A stretch of 64,000 nucleotides of DNA from Chryseobacterium tagetis (GTDB lineage: Bacteria; Bacteroidota; Bacteroidia; Flavobacteriales; Weeksellaceae). The first letter of the stretch is position 1; the number at the start of each line of letters is the position of its first letter. Positions 63,280 through 64,000 of this stretch are shown piece after piece. The notes under the pieces are model-generated. The model searched no databases, had not been told where the DNA came from, and worked only from the letters and a program-made list of their open reading frames with translations. The DNA lies in NCBI RefSeq assembly GCF_016735585.2, contig NZ_JAERSE020000001.1, forward strand, positions 124,001 through 188,000. The letters run 5' to 3'. Both the position numbers and the translations under genes were made by a program.

Positions 63280-64000
63280 ATGAAAAAATTCATTCTTGCA
63301 GCTTCTGTGCTTGTGGCAGTGTACTCTTGTAAAAAAGAAGCAGGAAAACCGACAGAAAATACAACTGAAGTTTCTTCTGAAGCTCCAAAATCAAATAATA
63401 AAATCGTTACCCTTAATGGCGGAATTACAGAAATTGTAGCTGCTTTAGGTCACGAAAAAGAAATCGTAGGAACAGACGTTACAAGTACTTATCCGGAATC
63501 TTTAAAAGCTACGGCTAAAGATTTAGGGCACATGAGATCAATGACGATTGAGCCGATCATGGCTGTTTCTCCAACATTGATTTTAGCTTCAGATAAAGAC
63601 ATCAATCCTGAATTGATGGGAAAAATCAAATCTTCAGGAATCAAAACTGAGGTTTTTCAACAGGAATTTACAGTTGATGGGACTAAAAAATTAATTGCAG
63701 ACGTAGCAAAAGCGATCGGAAATACAGACTATCAAAAGCTTAATAATAAAATCGATGCTGATTTAAAACAGGTTCAACCTATTGCTAAAAAGCCAAAAGT
63801 ACTATTCATCTACGCAAGAGGAAATATGTTGATGGTTTCAGGAAAAAATACTCCAATGGCTGCATTAATCGGTCTTGCAGGGGGAGAAAATGCAGTAAAT
63901 GACTTTGAAGATTTCAAACCATTGACTCCGGAAGCGGTGGTGAAAGCGAATCCTGATGTATTATTCTTCTTTACAAGCGGATTGCAGGGAGCAGGAGGAA
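63280..64000 (+). CDS. hmuT: Haem ABC transporter substrate-binding protein (partial, HmuT-like)
   Basis: The first 240 residues; the frame runs off the right edge. Lipobox AVYSC (C17), then a linker and a class III periplasmic-binding domain: RIVT-like start (NKIVTLNGGITEIVAALGHE), GTDVTSTYPESLKATAKDLGHM, PIMAVSPTLILASDKDINPE, FIYARGNMLMVSGKNTPMAALIGLAGGENA and ALTPEAVVKANPDVLFFFTSG-like end. This is the pattern of HmuT/ChuT periplasmic haem-binding proteins. The permease and ATPase (HmuU, HmuV) are expected just past the window. Confidence 0.92.
   Translation, partial: MKKFILAASVLVAVYSCKKEAGKPTENTTEVSSEAPKSNNKIVTLNGGITEIVAALGHEKEIVGTDVTSTYPESLKATAKDLGHMRSMTIEPIMAVSPTLILASDKDINPELMGKIKSSGIKTEVFQQEFTVDGTKKLIADVAKAIGNTDYQKLNNKIDADLKQVQPIAKKPKVLFIYARGNMLMVSGKNTPMAALIGLAGGENAVNDFEDFKPLTPEAVVKANPDVLFFFTSGLQGAGG

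Overview
The window looks like a chromosomal segment of a flavobacterium of the Chryseobacterium/Elizabethkingia type (Bacteroidota, Weeksellaceae). Reasons: low G+C; promoters of the Bacteroidota type (-7 TAnnTTTG with an occasional -33 TTG); four proteins with type IX secretion (T9SS) C-terminal sorting domains; a SusC/SusD pair; gldF/gldG; a flavobacterial-type glycosylasparaginase; and HmuY-type haem uptake. I found no tRNA, rRNA, CRISPR array, phage or transposase gene.

Layout. 1-9.5 kb: end of rpsA, a secreted M36 protease, an EamA transporter, an alpha/beta hydrolase, rplS, and the two CoA-transferase genes scoA and scoB split by an opposite-strand ABC exporter. 9.5-15.8 kb (minus strand): susD, a frameshifted susC and a DUF4197 gene. 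15.8-22.9 kb: a GH20 hexosaminidase, then a sulfur-handling block (Crp/Fnr regulator, TauE/SafE exporter, persulfide-dioxygenase-like MBL fold with two rhodanese domains, methyltransferase, two YeeE/YedE half-transporters). 23-28 kb: glycosylasparaginase, a lipoprotein, cutC, a GH2 beta-mannosidase and an AEC carrier. 29-36.6 kb: priA, dacB, and two T9SS cargo proteins (M1 peptidase, RCC1-repeat protein) that share an almost identical sorting domain. 36.9-44.2 kb: a cupin_8 protein, kbl, small envelope proteins (one frameshifted), hemJ, gldF-gldG. 44.2-51.4 kb (minus strand): TPR protein, AraC regulator, two SDR enzymes, a second Crp/Fnr regulator, and DUF2314, SMI1/KNR4 and DUF4268 proteins. 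51.5-55.9 kb: an Rrf2 regulator and a sulfate-assimilation operon (cysH, cysD, cysN, TauE/SafE). 56.2-58.5 kb: a six-repeat propeller fused to a PI-PLC domain, and a YgiN-like monooxygenase. 58.6-64 kb: a T9SS protein divergent from a haem-uptake operon (TonB receptor, HmuY, start of HmuT).

How the genes connect. Three enzymes (GH20, glycosylasparaginase, GH2 mannosidase) fit stepwise breakdown of the core of eukaryotic N-glycans. Two separate sulfur systems are present: detoxification or uptake of reduced sulfur under a Crp/Fnr regulator, and sulfate assimilation under an Rrf2 regulator. In the first system, two promoters carry the same direct repeat at the same distance from the -7 box. The second Crp/Fnr regulator has its own palindrome in front of itself and in front of the neighbouring SDR gene, again at that distance. 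The haem operon and its divergent T9SS gene share an intergenic region with Fur-like inverted half-sites.

Repeats. Several intergenic regions hold short inverted-repeat elements of one related family. Two copies (36.6 and 48.6 kb) are 138 bp each with terminal inverted repeats and look like MITEs. Two genes (susC, and a small barrel-like protein at 39.9 kb) are broken by single-base frameshifts next to short homopolymers, so real decay and sequence error are both possible.
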